64,000 nt of DNA from Centrapalus pauciflorus (GCA_020465985.1 JAANYP010002360.1:206059-270058); one strand, 5' to 3'; positions 53,946 to 64,000 are shown, counted from the stretch's first letter. A program made the numbers and translations. The notes: generated by a model not told the origin, from the letters alone.

Positions 53946-54550
53946 TTCATCTACTCATCAGTAGGTGGACCTTGAAGTTGTTGTTGTTGTTGTTCAGTCT
54001 TCTAATTATAATGTTCCAAAGTGTCATCAATTTCTTTTATCTCATGTCTTGGAAACATGAAGTCTGGACTGTCAAGTTCTCCTCTTTCATAGAAGGCATT
54101 GAGATGTTCCCAATTAATTGCTCTCCATCTTGAATGTTGTTCAAAAGCATTTGAGAGTCTGAAGGTAATGACTTGTTTGAGACCAACCTTGTGAAGATCT
54201 GAGGCTCTCTGGAAAAACATTTTCTTTGACTAGGGGTCCACAAAGAATACCCCTACTTCAGGATGTTCATTGAATTTGCCCTCTTCAGGTTCAACTTCAT
54301 CGGGCAGGTTATGATCGACTCCTATGATCTCAACAGCATACATCCCATGTTCAATCATTATTTTCAGCTCTTCAAGCTCTTTAACCTTACTTTGTCTCCT
54401 AGGCTTGATCTTGGGTTCCACTTGTGAGGTACCCTTAATCAGTTCTTCAGAGATAAGGCCTAGGTCTTTCAGTTTCTCCATCAGCTTCTTGACATATACC
54501 CTGATAGTTTTATTAGTCTTAGATTTTGATTTGCTCAGGGCAACAACCAA
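53946..54550 (-). pseudogene. Cop-6: fragment of a Copia-type third ORF
   Basis: Two in-frame blocks on the minus strand (54230-54550 and 54002-54220) separated by a stop near 54232, then QQQQQLQGPPTDE to a stop near 53946. It has a Lys/Glu-rich helical start (VYVKKLMEKLKDLGLISEEL), a middle with VGVFFVDP and FFQRASDLHKVGL, and an acidic end. The pattern (hydrophobic beta-strand, aromatic, then a helix and Q-rich tail) loosely resembles the end of third ORFs in Cop-1/Cop-4, but identity is weak. It is cut by Cop-7 at 54551 and by Gyp-1 at about 53945. It may be from another family. Confidence 0.4.
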
Positions 54551-55188
54551 TGTTGGTACACCGTATGTGACGATAGCAGTCTAGATATGTAATAGATAGT
54601 CATATGTAATAGATAGGGCTTTACCTCCTGTGTGACGATAGCAGTCAAGATAGGTAATAGATAGTCATATGTAATAGATAGGGCTTTATTAATACAAGTC
54701 ATGTGTGTTTGTTCATGATTGTGCATGATGTTTACATTTGCATGCTAAGCTCATGATTGTGAAGACAAGTTCTGGAGGTAATGAACTTGGGAGAATAAGT
54801 TCTTAAGGACATAGGCCACCAACTTAGGTCACACAAGTTCGTACGAACTTAGCTCACCTAAGTTCGTATATGCTTTTGCTTGAACTTGTAAGTTCGTCGG
54901 CTTGGGCCTTGCACGAACTTATGAGTTATATTATGAACTTAATTAGTTATTTTCAGTGACTTTTAGGGAAATACGATTTGAGAGTTTGTAACAGTGCACG
55001 TACGAACTAGAAGCGATTTCAGAGAGTTTCAGGAGCAATACATCGTGGGGGGTCGATATCATTTTAGCCAGCATTGTGTTTGGCTCCGTGTTTCGCACGT
55101 GATCGATCTGTTAAGCATCTAACGAGGTTCCCGCACTCGTTGGACGACGTCGCGCCTTGATTCGATTCGTAGAAGTGGTGACCTTACA
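54551..55188 (+). repeat. 5' LTR of Cop-7 (638 bp)
   Basis: Same ends as the Cop-4 LTR, with divergent middle. It contains a tandem duplication (54566-54688) and TTCGT/ACGAA motifs, including the palindrome AAGTTCGTACGAACTT near 54836-54851. Confidence 0.92.
54566..54688 (+). repeat. 65-bp tandem duplication in the Cop-7 LTR
   Basis: Two units start TGTGACGATAGCAGTC at 54566 and 54631 and end ATAGGGCTTTA. The unit includes the LTR arm of the PPT inverted repeat. Cop-1 and Cop-4 have one copy. Confidence 0.88.
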
Positions 55189-55190
55189 AG

Positions 55191-55203
55191 TGGTATCAGA
55201 GCC
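55191..55203 (+). other. Primer-binding site of Cop-7 (initiator tRNA-Met)
   Basis: TGGTATCAGAGCC two bases after the LTR. Confidence 0.95.
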
Positions 55204-55842
55204 AATCTTGAACGTTCTTCGTGTTTGTCACGTTTCGTTGAAAATTCATAGGTTTTCTTGGCGTTTTTACGGATAAATCACGTGTTTTTCGAAGTTTTTA
55301 GTGTTTTCGAGCAATTTTATTGGAAAATATTCATCTTAGTTCAACTTTTCAATCGAAATCATTGTTTTTAATCTTAAAAACATTGATTTAATCTGAAATT
55401 TGGAAAATGTCGAGTTTTTGGCCATTTCACGAACTTGCGGCGCTAGAAATTAGGGGTGTTTTTGGGGTTCCTTGAACCTAACACAAGCTCCTCCACGAAC
55501 TTGTCAGGAACTCGTAGTTGTTTGTTCCACGAACTTCTCAGGGATTCGAAGTTGTCTGATTCTCGAACTTGTCAGAGATTCGAAGTTAACTGATTAGGGT
55601 TTCATGAATTCGTCTAGGTTCGAACTTGTCAGAATTCGAACTTAACCATACTCGAACTTGAAAGTTTGGATTTAGGGTTTCTCGAACTTGCAGTCTCTCG
55701 AACTTAGGTGCTCTCGAACTTAAATTAAAATGAATTTAATTCAGAAAACAATTTTGAACTTAACTAAGTCCGTAAGATTTGTTTCAAATTTATTTTAAAA
55801 ATTAAGTAATTTAAGTTCGTAAACAAAATAAGTTTTACGAGA
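55204..55842 (+). other. Cop-7 untranslated leader
   Basis: Noncoding. It carries repeats of a CGAACTTGTCAG-type motif (at least four between about 55495 and 55640) and other TCGAACTT cores. Confidence 0.7.
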
Positions 55843-57160
55843 ATGTCAAGTTTGCATAAGTTCTTGATTGGAAATGGATCATGAGGTGGGCAAGTATAAT
55901 TCACCACCTAAGCTAATGAAGATAGAAAACTATTACTGGTGGAAAGATAGATTTGCTGATTTCGCCCGCTTCAACAATATGCGTATGTGGATATGCATAG
56001 ACAAAGGCTATGTTCCTCCCACAACTGAGCTCGAAGGCAGACATATGGTTTTATCATATCAACAAATGAAAGATGACGATAAGAAAATCTACGAAGTTGA
56101 GAATCGAGCTATGTCTTCAATAAAGATGGCTTTACCATTGGAAATTCTGCATACTTTTAAGCATCACAGAACCTCTAAAGAGCTCTGGGAAGCTATAGAG
56201 AGGAGGTATAAGGGAAATTTGAGGATAAGAAAGGGGAGAACAGAAATGTTGAAACAAAAGTTTTCTATTTTTAAAGGTCTGAAGAATGAGTTCATGGATG
56301 ACATTGTCACAAGGTTCTACCATCTGTTGACCGAGATTGACAATCACAGGGTTGAGTATCAAGAAACAGATAAGATAGAGAAACTTCTTGATGCATTACC
56401 AGCAAAATGGGAGATGTACACTGCGTTGATAAAGCATGATGAAGAAAAGTAAGAAACCCTCACTCTAGAAGAAGTCATCGGGACTTTAAGAGCATATAAC
56501 TTTAAAATGCAGAAGAAGGAGAGGGAATTTGATCAAGTACAAGATCCTAAAATGTACTTTGGCAAATCTAAGGCATCAACTTCTAGTGCATCTATGCAGG
56601 GGGCTACAACGTTTTATTCCGGAGAAGAAAAAAGCATACCTACGGAGGTAGACGAATTGAGCGGTAGGGAAAATCTAGGGTTCTCAAAACCAGGAGATCA
56701 ACCACAAAGTTTAGGACCTTCAACTCAGGGATATACGAAAATGTCTATGAGTGCTAAGTCAGCTGAGGAGCATCTAAAGCTTCTAGCTTCGTTTGTAGCA
56801 GCATATGGCAACTGCATTAAGGGTAAGATCAATGATCCAGCCTTATGGGAAGAGGATTATGATCAGGTAGACCCATATGACTTAGAACAGATGGACCTGC
56901 AATGGCAGCTGGCCATGGTCAATCAGAGCGTTAAACGGTTTATGAAGAGAACCAGAAGAAATCTTAATGTGAGCAATAATGTTGTGTTTGAAAAGTCAAA
57001 GGTGAAGTGTTACAAATGTCAGGGCTTGGGACATTTCACTAGGGAATCTCAGAGGCCGAAGGTGGATAACTATCAGAATCCGGGAAGGCAGATTTTAAAC
57101 AATTCAGGGAATCAAGCTGCAATAGCTGGGTTATTAATGAATGTATCTTCTAACAAATAG
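55843..57160 (+). pseudogene. Cop-7 gag
   Basis: ATG at 55843 (MSSLHKFL) matches the Cop-4 start, but four extra bases near 55867 shift the frame; from 55868 the frame reads MDHEVGKYNSPPKLMK, YYWWKDRFADFARF, LEILHTFKHHRTSKELWEAIERR and LDALPAKWEMYTALIK. TAA at 56450 interrupts it; the same frame resumes and ends at TAG 57160. The zinc knuckle CYKCQGLGHFTRES has Ser in place of the last Cys. Role as for Cop-4 gag. Confidence 0.88.
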
Positions 57161-58696
57161 TTAGACGGTACCTATGATAGGAGTTCTTTCCAGAGTCTAA
57201 TGCTAGAGCTCTTATGGCTGAGGTAACAGAAACTGATAGTGGAGCTAGAGAGGAGAAGCAGGAGGACACCCAGCAGTCCGAGACAGACCCTTTGGTTCTT
57301 GAAAAATATGAGGAGCTGACTACGCTGGAGTTTGCAGCTCAGATGGCCAATGTGGAATCTGATCGGAAAAAGGTATCTTTTAAGTTTTCTATGTTTCATA
57401 ATTTATGTGTTTTATGTACTATGATAAATGATAAATTGAACCTAGTGCTAGAATCACATGCATCCATGACACCTCAATTCCAATCCTTAAAATCTGACAA
57501 TGCTAGTCTCCTAGATATTAAGGAAGATCTTAGGGCCAAGATAAAAGCTGATGCTTAGTATGTGATAGTTCAAAAAGATAAATTGAGTGAACAATGTGTC
57601 AGGATAGAACTAATGTATGAGCATGTAGAATCATTGACCAATGAAATCACCCTTAAGGATGTAGAGCTAGCTAAAGCAAGGATTAAAGTTGCTGAGGCAA
57701 ACAGTAAGATTGAAAAGTTTAGGAACTCTTCCTTGAACTTAGGCAAGATCTTAGACTCGCAGAGACAGTCTAAGAAACCAGTTGTCCTAGGATATCAGGA
57801 TGTACCTCCACCTTTCAATAATAACTATGTGCCTCTACCTAGGGATAAGACCATAGAAATGGTTGAATAAGAGGAATTCAAAGTAACTGAGACTGATTAG
57901 GCTTCAACAATTAAGGTGTCAACTACAACTCCTAAGGTTAAGAAAACTGTTAAATTTGTGCAGTCTACTAGTGGGGTAAACTAGAATAGTCAAAAACTGT
58001 GAGTGATAATAACGAAGAGGTGTTGAACACAGTTGTTGAAAAAAAGCACAGGACTTTAGCGAGACTCCTAAGTGAAAGAGTGCCTAGAAGAAGCCTATTG
58101 ACAAAATGTATTTTTTTAGATGTCATGAAAAAGGTCACATTGCTTCTAGTTGTCCCTATAAGAAACCTAAGTCTACACCTACTGTAGGGAAACAAGAACA
58201 ACAAGCCTTAAAATCAGTGCCTAGTATTGCAAGCTCGAGTAGTTCTCAAAATTCTGAGAAGAACTCGAATGCAACCTCACGAGTAGGTACTAAACAAACA
58301 CTAGTGTCAACTAGACAACATGAAGGACTTAGGACCAATTCACCAAATAGAGTCCCTAGCCAATCAAGGTCTAGACCACAACCCGTCGTTATGAATAATA
58401 CACCTAAGAGGAGTTATACACCAGTTAGGTCTCATACTCCTAACAGACATCAGACGCCAGGTAGAGCCCAGGGATATAACAATGAAATGCACTATAACCG
58501 AAATTACTCTAGGGCTCCACAGCAAATCGCAACCCAAAGGCCAAGAGTGAACATTAATCACTCAGCTCTGCAACAGGTTCTTAATCAAAAACCCAAGTCA
58601 CCTGAAAGGAGAGATGGGTATTTGAAAGAGTTCAAGTATGTGGACGAGAATATTATTACCAAATCAGTCATGGCTTGGGTTCCGCATGATAACTAA
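57161..58696 (+). pseudogene. Cop-7 gag-pol linker: coiled coil and second knuckle
   Basis: Blocks at 57214-57558 and 57562-57870 (coiled coil, LMYEHVESLTNEITLKDVE) and 58106-58696 (second knuckle FFRCHEKGHIASSC with the first Cys lost, then an SPR/TPVR-rich basic tail). Ends VPHDN and TAA 58694-58696, the same place as in Cop-4. The tail contains HTPNRHQTPGRAQG repeats. Broken by several frameshifts. Confidence 0.82.
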
Positions 58697-58717
58697 TTTG
58701 TTTTCTTTCATGTGCAG
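58636..58717 (+). other. Candidate 82-nt intron at the gag/pol boundary (Cop-7)
   Basis: Starts GTATGTGG and ends TTTCTTTCATGTGCAG. ACTAAT lies in the branch-point position and includes the TAA stop. Layout and length equal those in Cop-4. Confidence 0.45.
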
Positions 58718-60120
58718 GAGTTAACTACAGGTTTTAACAACAAATGGTTCGTAGATAGTGGTTGCTTTCGTCACATGACTGGGAAAGAAGTCTACTAACG
58801 GACTTCAAGAGTGGGAACAAGGGGGTTGTCTCATTTGCTGGGAATAAAGGAGGCAATATCACTGGAACAGGAGTAGTCACTAATGGGACGATCACTCTTG
58901 ATTAAGTCTACTACGTTAATAAACTTGATCACAATCTCATTAGTGTCTCTCAAATATGTGATAAACAAAATTCAGTCCTCTTTACTGGAAAGGAAGCGTT
59001 AGTGCTAAAGCCGGGATTCAAGATACCTGAAGAGTGGATTATGATGAGAGCCCCAAGGGTGAATGATCTATACATGATGGACTTGAGTGTAGCAGATTCA
59101 TCGATGGGATCTATATGTCTACTTTCCAAAGCTTTAGAATCCGGATCTTTGTTGTGGCACAGACGTATGGTACTCTTGCACTTAAGGAAGATGAATTTCA
59201 TCACGAAAAATGGTCTTGTGCAAGGTGTTCCTTTGAAGAGTTTTCAGTTTGAAGATAAGTGTGTACCATGCAAAAAGGGAAAACAATATAAGAAGTCACA
59301 CAAATTGAATACTCAAAACTCAATCGCTTCCACCTTCGATTTGCTGCATATGGATCTCTTTGGTCCAATCAACAAAAGGAGGATAGGTGGTTGTTGGTAC
59401 TACTTAGTTAATACTGATGACTACTCACGGTTTTCTTGGTTTTCTTTTTAGATACAAAGGACGGGACAGGAGGAATGTTGATTGGGTTGTTAGACCAAGT
59501 TGAGAACTCATACGGGAAATGGGTAAAACGTATCAGAAGTGATAATGGAACAGAATTTAAAAATGCTGTAATTGGTGAATATTGCAGGCATAGTGCATCA
59601 ATTTAGTGCACCTTATGAGCCACAACAAATTGGGGTGGCAGAACGTAAAAACAGGACTTTGATTGAAGCAGCAAGGACTATGCTCTCAGATTCAAAGCTT
59701 CCCACCATATTTTGGGAGGATGCAGTGAATACCACAGGTCATGTGTTAAATCGAGTCCTTACTGTTAAATCATTGAATAAAACCTGTTATGAAATTCTGA
59801 ATAAAAGACCACCGAATTTAACTAACTTTGAACCGTTTGGGGTACCATGTACTTTGCTAAAAACCAAACATAAACCTAAGTTCGGTGAAAAGGCTGACGA
59901 AGGATACTTTCTAGGTTATGTACCAAATTCACCAAACAAGAGGGCTTTTAATAAACTACTAGTACAGTTGAAATTGTGTTTAACATTGATGTCACAAGTT
60001 ATTCGCATGAACCCCAAATTGGTCCAGAATGGTTATTTGATTGTGACTCTGTGTTTGAATCATTTAACATTATGTTTAGTGGTAATGCAGGAACTACGGA
60101 AAACGACTTCTCATCCTTAA
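58697..60120 (+). pseudogene. Cop-7 protease and integrase, broken
   Basis: Protease FVDSGCFRHMTG (about 58750-58785) is followed by a stop; a frameshifted GAG-pre-integrase continues to 59451 with KPGFKIPEEW, LWHRRMVLLHL, CVPCKKGKQYKKSHK and HMDLFGPI. Integrase pieces: TDDYSRFSWF, a SDNGTEFKN segment (about 59540), and PQQIGVAERKNRTLIEAAR with Ile in place of the usual Asn, then FWEDAVNTTGHVLNR. Several stops. Dead. Confidence 0.85.
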
Positions 60121-60908
60121 ATCTCAACGACGAGGGTAGAGTTTTTCCAAATTCGAGCTTCCCAGGACATCTGAGACTACATCGACAGAAGACGGGTCCC
60201 CAACAAATGATGAACCTTTGTTGCCTACGGATGAGAATCAGATAAACAATTCATCCTCAAAAGACAGTGATCATGAGGAGGATGTTGTTCCATCTGAAGT
60301 CACACCCTATTAGGCGATATAGGATCAAATTTTGGAAATAATCTTCAGGTTGATGCAATTGAAACATCGAGGGTAAATAAAGATCATCCGATTGAAGACA
60401 TCATAGGGAATCCTAATGCCGGTGTGAGAACTAGGAGTAGTGTGAATACTCACACGGTGCAGTTATCGACGATCAATGACTCTGAGGCACTTCACACATG
60501 TTTGTACTCATGTTTTATTTCTCAAGTCAAGCTAAAGAATGTAAAAATGGCTGTGAAGGATAATTCTCTGGTTGAAGCTATGCAAGAGGAACTTTCATAG
60601 TTCAGAAAGCTAGAAGTCTGGGAGTTAGTGCCTTTGCCTCGAGGAGAAGTTTCTATATGGACCAAATGGGTCTTTAAGTGCAAAAGGAATGATCGAGTCA
60701 TTGTTACACGAAACAAGGCAAGACTCGTAGTAAAAGCGTTCAACCAAGAAGAAGGGATAGATTATAATGAAGTGTTTGCACCAGTAGCGAGGCTTTAGGC
60801 TATTCGATTATTTCTAGAGTTCGCGTCCTTCAAAGGCTTCAAAGTATATCAGTTAGACGTCAAGAGTGCCTTCTTGTACAGAAAAGTGAAGGAGTTGGTG
60901 TATGTCGA
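60121..60908 (+). pseudogene. Cop-7 RT start, interrupted by Cop-8
   Basis: After a decayed connection region, RT begins with NDSEALHTCLYSCFISQV, VEAMQEELS, FRKLEVWELVPLPRGE, KWVFKCKRND, NKARLVVKAFNQEEGIDYNE and LDVKSAFLY. Stops are near 60598 and 60796. The match to Cop-4 ends at GTCGA (60904-60908), where Cop-8 starts. Confidence 0.85.
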
Positions 60909-62036
60909 TGTTAGGCACAAAAAGGCCTCAGTCAAACCTGTTCTGCATCTGAGGGGGAGATTATTAATCAAACCTGTTGATGCACTTTATGGGTAAAGTT
61001 AAGGCCTGTTTATGCCTTAATAATTCCTAAAAAGTGATTTGCAATATCAGTCCAAAGCTGTTCTATATGTTGCATGTGTTGCAACTAAGACAGTTTGTCC
61101 AAGCTGCTCTGTCTGCTGAACAGGCTGGACATAAACTGTCTACGCTGCTCTACACTGGTGAGCAGCTTGGGCATCTTACAAGTGTTCTGTTCTTTGTGAA
61201 CAGAACCTGTTCTTTGTGAACAGGCTAAACACTTTATGGAATGTGTTTCCAAGTCCTCATGTATTGTTTTTGACTACAAGATCAGTTTACAAAGTCGAAG
61301 ACAAAGTGGAAATCAGAACTGCTCAGCCTGCCCAAGCTGTTCTGTTACATGAAGACAAAAGGTTATTTGAAAAAGGGTGACAGACCTTTTTCTTATATCA
61401 AAATAGGCCTTTTACAAGGAAGAAAGACGCAAAGTTGACATTCCTTATTTGGTTAAAGGCAATGCAACAGTAGACAAAGTGAAAAGACAAAAGTTCTGCA
61501 CATGTGAAGACAAGTCTGCTTTTCAGAAAAGTGCAGAAAAGTTATGTTGTCTTTTCAAACAAGACTTTTCCTTTTTCATTCAGTCCAATGAAAAAGTTTC
61601 TCTTAGATCCTCTGAGTGGGTATAAAAGGAAGCTTCTAAGGTCAGAAAGATCAAGCCAAGAAAAAGCTAAGTGCTGAAACCAAGAGTGAACGTGAAAGTG
61701 TGTTTTGTCATGCATGCAAGCCTGCTTATGTAAAACAGTTTCTCTGTGTCTAAGCTGTTCTACATAAGCTGTCTGTCTGAGTCTTGTAAACACAGTGAGT
61801 GCTTCTTAGTGAGTGTATTCAATGTAAGCTAGTTTGAGTTTGTATTAGACTAGTGAACATACTGTTGTATCTGTCATCTCAGCTTGAACCTTTCCGCATT
61901 CAAGCTTGTTTGTAATTAACAATTTGTTGATAATACATACAAACATTGAGAAAATAGTCTGTAGTTTTTAAATAGCTTTATTCACCCCCCTCTACAGCTT
62001 AAAGCTATATACTTTGGGAACCTCTCGGGACCTACA
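60909..62036 (+). repeat. 5' LTR of Cop-8 (about 1,128 bp)
   Basis: Start TG at 60909 follows the exact end of Cop-7 homology; the end ACCTACA at 62036 lies two bases before the primer site. It holds an AAGCTGTTCTG-type motif array, a direct repeat of TGTTCTTTGTGAACAG (near 61190-61220) and TATAAAAGG at 61621. A purine tract GAGGGGGAGA sits inside, at about 60952-60961. Confidence 0.82.
61621..61629 (+). promoter_or_regulatory. Candidate TATA box of Cop-8
   Basis: TATAAAAGG in the LTR, 0.4 kb before its end. This is a strong match to the plant TATA consensus. Transcription would start about 30 bases downstream. Confidence 0.5.
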
Positions 62037-62038
62037 AC

Positions 62039-62050
62039 TGGTATCAGAGC
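62039..62050 (+). other. Primer-binding site of Cop-8 (initiator tRNA-Met)
   Basis: TGGTATCAGAGC two bases after the LTR end. Confidence 0.95.
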
Positions 62051-62097
62051 AGTTTAGAGTGTGTGTCATTCTAGATCTCTCATTCTCCCAAGTTTCC

Positions 62098-63276
62098 ATG
62101 GACAACAGTGCTGCAAATTCCTCATACTATGACAATGGCTCAATGGGCAAACCTCCAAAGTTCAATCATCAGAACTTTTCTGGTTGGAAGTGCAGAATGA
62201 TGCTCTACCTAGAGAATCTGGATGTACAACTACCAGAAATTGTAATGGAGGGTCCTTATGTGCCAACCTCTGTTACAACAATAACTCCTGCTGTTGAAGG
62301 AGCAGCTCCTGAGATCAGAACATTTGAGAAAGCAAAAGCTCAATGGTCTGATGAAGACAAAAGATTGGTGGCTCTTGATGCAAAGGCCAGAAACAATCTG
62401 GTCATCTCCTTGCCTGATGATGTGTTCAAAAAGGTTGAGAAGATGAAGACTGCCAAGGAGATGTGGGATACTTTGTGTACCGTCTATGATGGACCCACAA
62501 TCACACTGGATAACAGGATTAACAATCTTGTTAGACAGTATGAACTCTTCTTTGCAAAACCAAAGGAGACTCTCACAGAAACCTACACCAGGTGTACTGC
62601 TCTTGTGAATGATGTCAAAGCTGTTGGGATCACTAAGGACAGCTTTACTCTGGTGAACATGTTTTTGGACATCCTCCCTGAAGAATGGAATTACTTTTCA
62701 ACAATTTTAAGAAATTCAGGTATAATCAGACGTATGGATCTTGTCAACTTGTATGGATCTTTACTAAATGATGAACAGTCAAGGAAACAGAAGAGAAATG
62801 CCTTGGAGATGTCTAAAAGAGGTGCAGCCTTTGTGGCTAATGTGAGACAGTCTGTGAGTCAGGTGAGTGATGTGTTCACTCAACCTGATCAACAGGATGA
62901 TGACAAGGAGGAGGTGTCAGATGAGGAAGATAATGCAGATCTTGCTGAACAGGATGATGAGCAAATGATAGCAATGCTTGTCAAAAGGTTCAACAAGAAA
63001 AGGTTTCGAAGAAACATGTTGCAAGGAAGTTCAGGTGCTGGAAAAAAGAAGGCATTTGATAAATCCAAGGCTGAGTGCTTCAAATGTGGCAAAACTGGCC
63101 ATATAGCTGCTGACTGTGTGTCAAAAGCTGTTGGTCAGTCATACAAACCATACAAGACAAACAAGGATGATGGTTATAGGGTTAAGTACCTTATGGCCAT
63201 GGCTAAGCTGAGGAAGTTGGAAAACTCAGTGGGTTCCAACCGCCAAAAGGGACTCATGGCGGAGACTTGTGACTAG
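62098..63276 (+). CDS. Cop-8 gag
   Basis: 392 residues from ATG 62098 (MDNSAANSSYYDNGSMG). An in-frame upstream start at 62014 lies inside the LTR and is not credible. Gag motifs: PPKFNHQNFSGWKCRMMLYL, NNLVISLPDDVFKKVE, AKEMWDTLCTVYDG, VRQYELFFAKPKETLTETYTR and LDILPEEWNYFSTILRN. An acidic stretch (residues about 265-300) precedes a basic segment and an intact zinc knuckle CFKCGKTGHIAADC. It ends at TAG 63274, with the same frame fully open afterwards, so the stop separates gag from the rest of the polyprotein. Role: particle and RNA binding. Confidence 0.92.
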   Translation: MDNSAANSSYYDNGSMGKPPKFNHQNFSGWKCRMMLYLENLDVQLPEIVMEGPYVPTSVTTITPAVEGAAPEIRTFEKAKAQWSDEDKRLVALDAKARNNLVISLPDDVFKKVEKMKTAKEMWDTLCTVYDGPTITLDNRINNLVRQYELFFAKPKETLTETYTRCTALVNDVKAVGITKDSFTLVNMFLDILPEEWNYFSTILRNSGIIRRMDLVNLYGSLLNDEQSRKQKRNALEMSKRGAAFVANVRQSVSQVSDVFTQPDQQDDDKEEVSDEEDNADLAEQDDEQMIAMLVKRFNKKRFRRNMLQGSSGAGKKKAFDKSKAECFKCGKTGHIAADCVSKAVGQSYKPYKTNKDDGYRVKYLMAMAKLRKLENSVGSNRQKGLMAETCD

Positions 63277-64000
63277 GAGGAATCTGATTCATCATCTGAT
63301 GAAGAAGCCAATCAATGTCTGATGGCCAACACTGATGTCCCATCAACAAGCAGTTTCAAACAGGATATGGCTGAAGCTGAAGCTTTCAGCAGCTTAGAGA
63401 ACTGGAATCCTACAATGATGTATAAGGTACAAAATTTTATGGCTTACAGTTCTGATGAAAAGATTAAGATGTTTGAATATATGCTAGTTGATTTGAAAGC
63501 TGCTGTTGAGAAGCATGATGCTTTATTATCTGAAATCTCCAAGCTTAAAACTGATCTTAAAACAAACTCCAGTAAACTGGACAGTTTCCATAAGTTGGAA
63601 ACTGAGCTTGATGAATTAAAACACATCAACTCTATTTTACTGGAAGAAAAGAGAGAAACAGATATAAAGCATGCTAAGCTTCAAAAGATAGTTGACTCTT
63701 GGTGCCAATCTCTACAAAAAGTCAGCCATTGTATAACTCAACAGATCCCTACGCAAATTCAAGCCTATCTTGGAGGGGATCTTGATACAGCAGCTTCCAT
63801 TGTTGAGATTAATAATCTGAATGAAGATTTATCCACTCTTGGTGAGCTTCCAAACACTTTTGTTCAAAAAGTGAATGGTAAACTAATCTCAACAAACAGG
63901 TTTGTCAGGCCTCAAAATACTGACAGCTCCTGTGAACCTAGCTCAAAAGCTGGTGTTGGAATATGTTCTCCATCAATCCAGCCTGCTAAGTGCTCTACTG
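63277..64000 (+). CDS. Cop-8 polyprotein after the gag stop (partial)
   Basis: Open for 241 codons in the gag frame and runs off the window. It starts with an acidic EESDSSSDEE segment, then a long helical, Lys/Leu/Glu-rich coiled coil (KAAVEKHDALLSEISKL and KTNSSKLDSFHKLETELDEL), then a Ser/Pro/Asn-rich part. No start codon is needed; it would be reached by reading through TAG 63274, or the TAG is a simple nonsense mutation. Comparable coiled coils follow gag in Cop-4 and Cop-5. Confidence 0.75.

Larger units (their letters stand above)
54551..60908 (+). mobile_element. Cop-7: Copia element related to Cop-1/Cop-4, interrupted by Cop-8
   Basis: 5' LTR (TGTTGGTACACC...CCTTACA), primer site, leader, gag, coiled-coil linker, protease, integrase and the start of RT up to KELVYV, where Cop-8 enters. 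Proteins match Cop-4 throughout. Many stops and frameshifts. ACCAA (54546-54550) would be the left target-site copy. The rest lies beyond the window. Confidence 0.92.
60909..64000 (+). mobile_element. Cop-8: Copia element, 5' part
   Basis: LTR from TGTTAGGCAC to CCTACA, a tRNA-Met primer site, gag and further polyprotein up to the window end. It is inserted in Cop-7 RT. GTCGA (60904-60908) would be the left target-site copy; the right end is outside. Gag differs from Cop-4 and Cop-5, so it is another Copia family. Confidence 0.9.

Noticed and set aside
62014..62097. Longer gag start upstream of 62098 in Cop-8.
   Set aside because: It begins in the LTR and crosses the tRNA primer site, so it cannot be the natural start.

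Overview
The window reads as a nested pile of plant LTR retrotransposons. I see no host gene, tRNA, rRNA or CRISPR array. Supporting signs are Copia and Gypsy pol domains on both strands, initiator-tRNA-Met primer-binding sites (TGGTATCAGAGC), polypurine tracts, TG...CA long terminal repeats, 5-bp target-site duplications and long AT-rich spacers. The element types (SIRE-like Copia with an extra ORF after pol, Athila and Tekay/Del Gypsy) point to a flowering plant, probably a eudicot. An asterid is my guess from remembered similarity of the extra Copia ORFs and could not be tested here.

Layout, with elements numbered in order. Cop-1 (1-1715, +) is the 3' end of a Copia element inserted in Cop-2. 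Cop-2 (1716-8804, +) is a decayed Copia element inserted in Cop-3. Cop-3 (-) is the oldest host on the left, seen as three pieces: 8805-11819, 24787-25590 and 34701-37044. Cop-4 (11820-24786, -) is complete, has two 676-bp LTRs and TSD TACTC, and sits in Cop-3. Cop-5 (25591-34700, -) is structurally complete, has two 664-bp LTRs and TSD GTTAA, also sits in Cop-3, and lacks protease and integrase. At about 37045-37052 Cop-3 abuts Gyp-1, an Athila-type Gypsy element (37050-38187 and 46646-53945, +). Gyp-1 is split by Gyp-2, a Tekay/Del-type Gypsy element (38188-46645, +, LTRs of about 1.8 kb, TSD AGCCT). Cop-6 (53946-54550, -) is a small Copia fragment. Cop-7 (54551-60908, +) is a relative of Cop-1/Cop-4, interrupted by Cop-8 (60909-64000, +), which runs off the window.

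How the genes would work: gag builds the particle, protease cuts the polyprotein, RT/RNase H copies the RNA from a tRNA primer, and integrase inserts the DNA. Most copies carry stops or frameshifts. Cop-4 is the closest to intact in pol (two in-frame TAG codons and one late frameshift) and has about 1.6% LTR divergence by eye.

The most interesting material is what these elements carry beyond gag-pol. (1) Gyp-1 has two homologous genes after pol. Each starts with ATG directly behind an intron acceptor-like AG, has an upstream GTTAGT donor and TATA box, and is preceded by a G-run module of a kind also seen in its LTR. (2) Two Copia families share an extra ORF after pol with a related N-terminal domain. 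(3) Cop-1 and Cop-4 have a perfect 10-bp inverted repeat bracketing the polypurine tract and LTR start. (4) Cop-4 and Cop-7 share an 82-nt intron-like segment at the gag/pol boundary whose branch-point-like ACTAAC contains the gag stop codon. (5) LTRs and leaders carry dense family-specific short-motif arrays. Repeat boundaries and divergence counts were made by eye.
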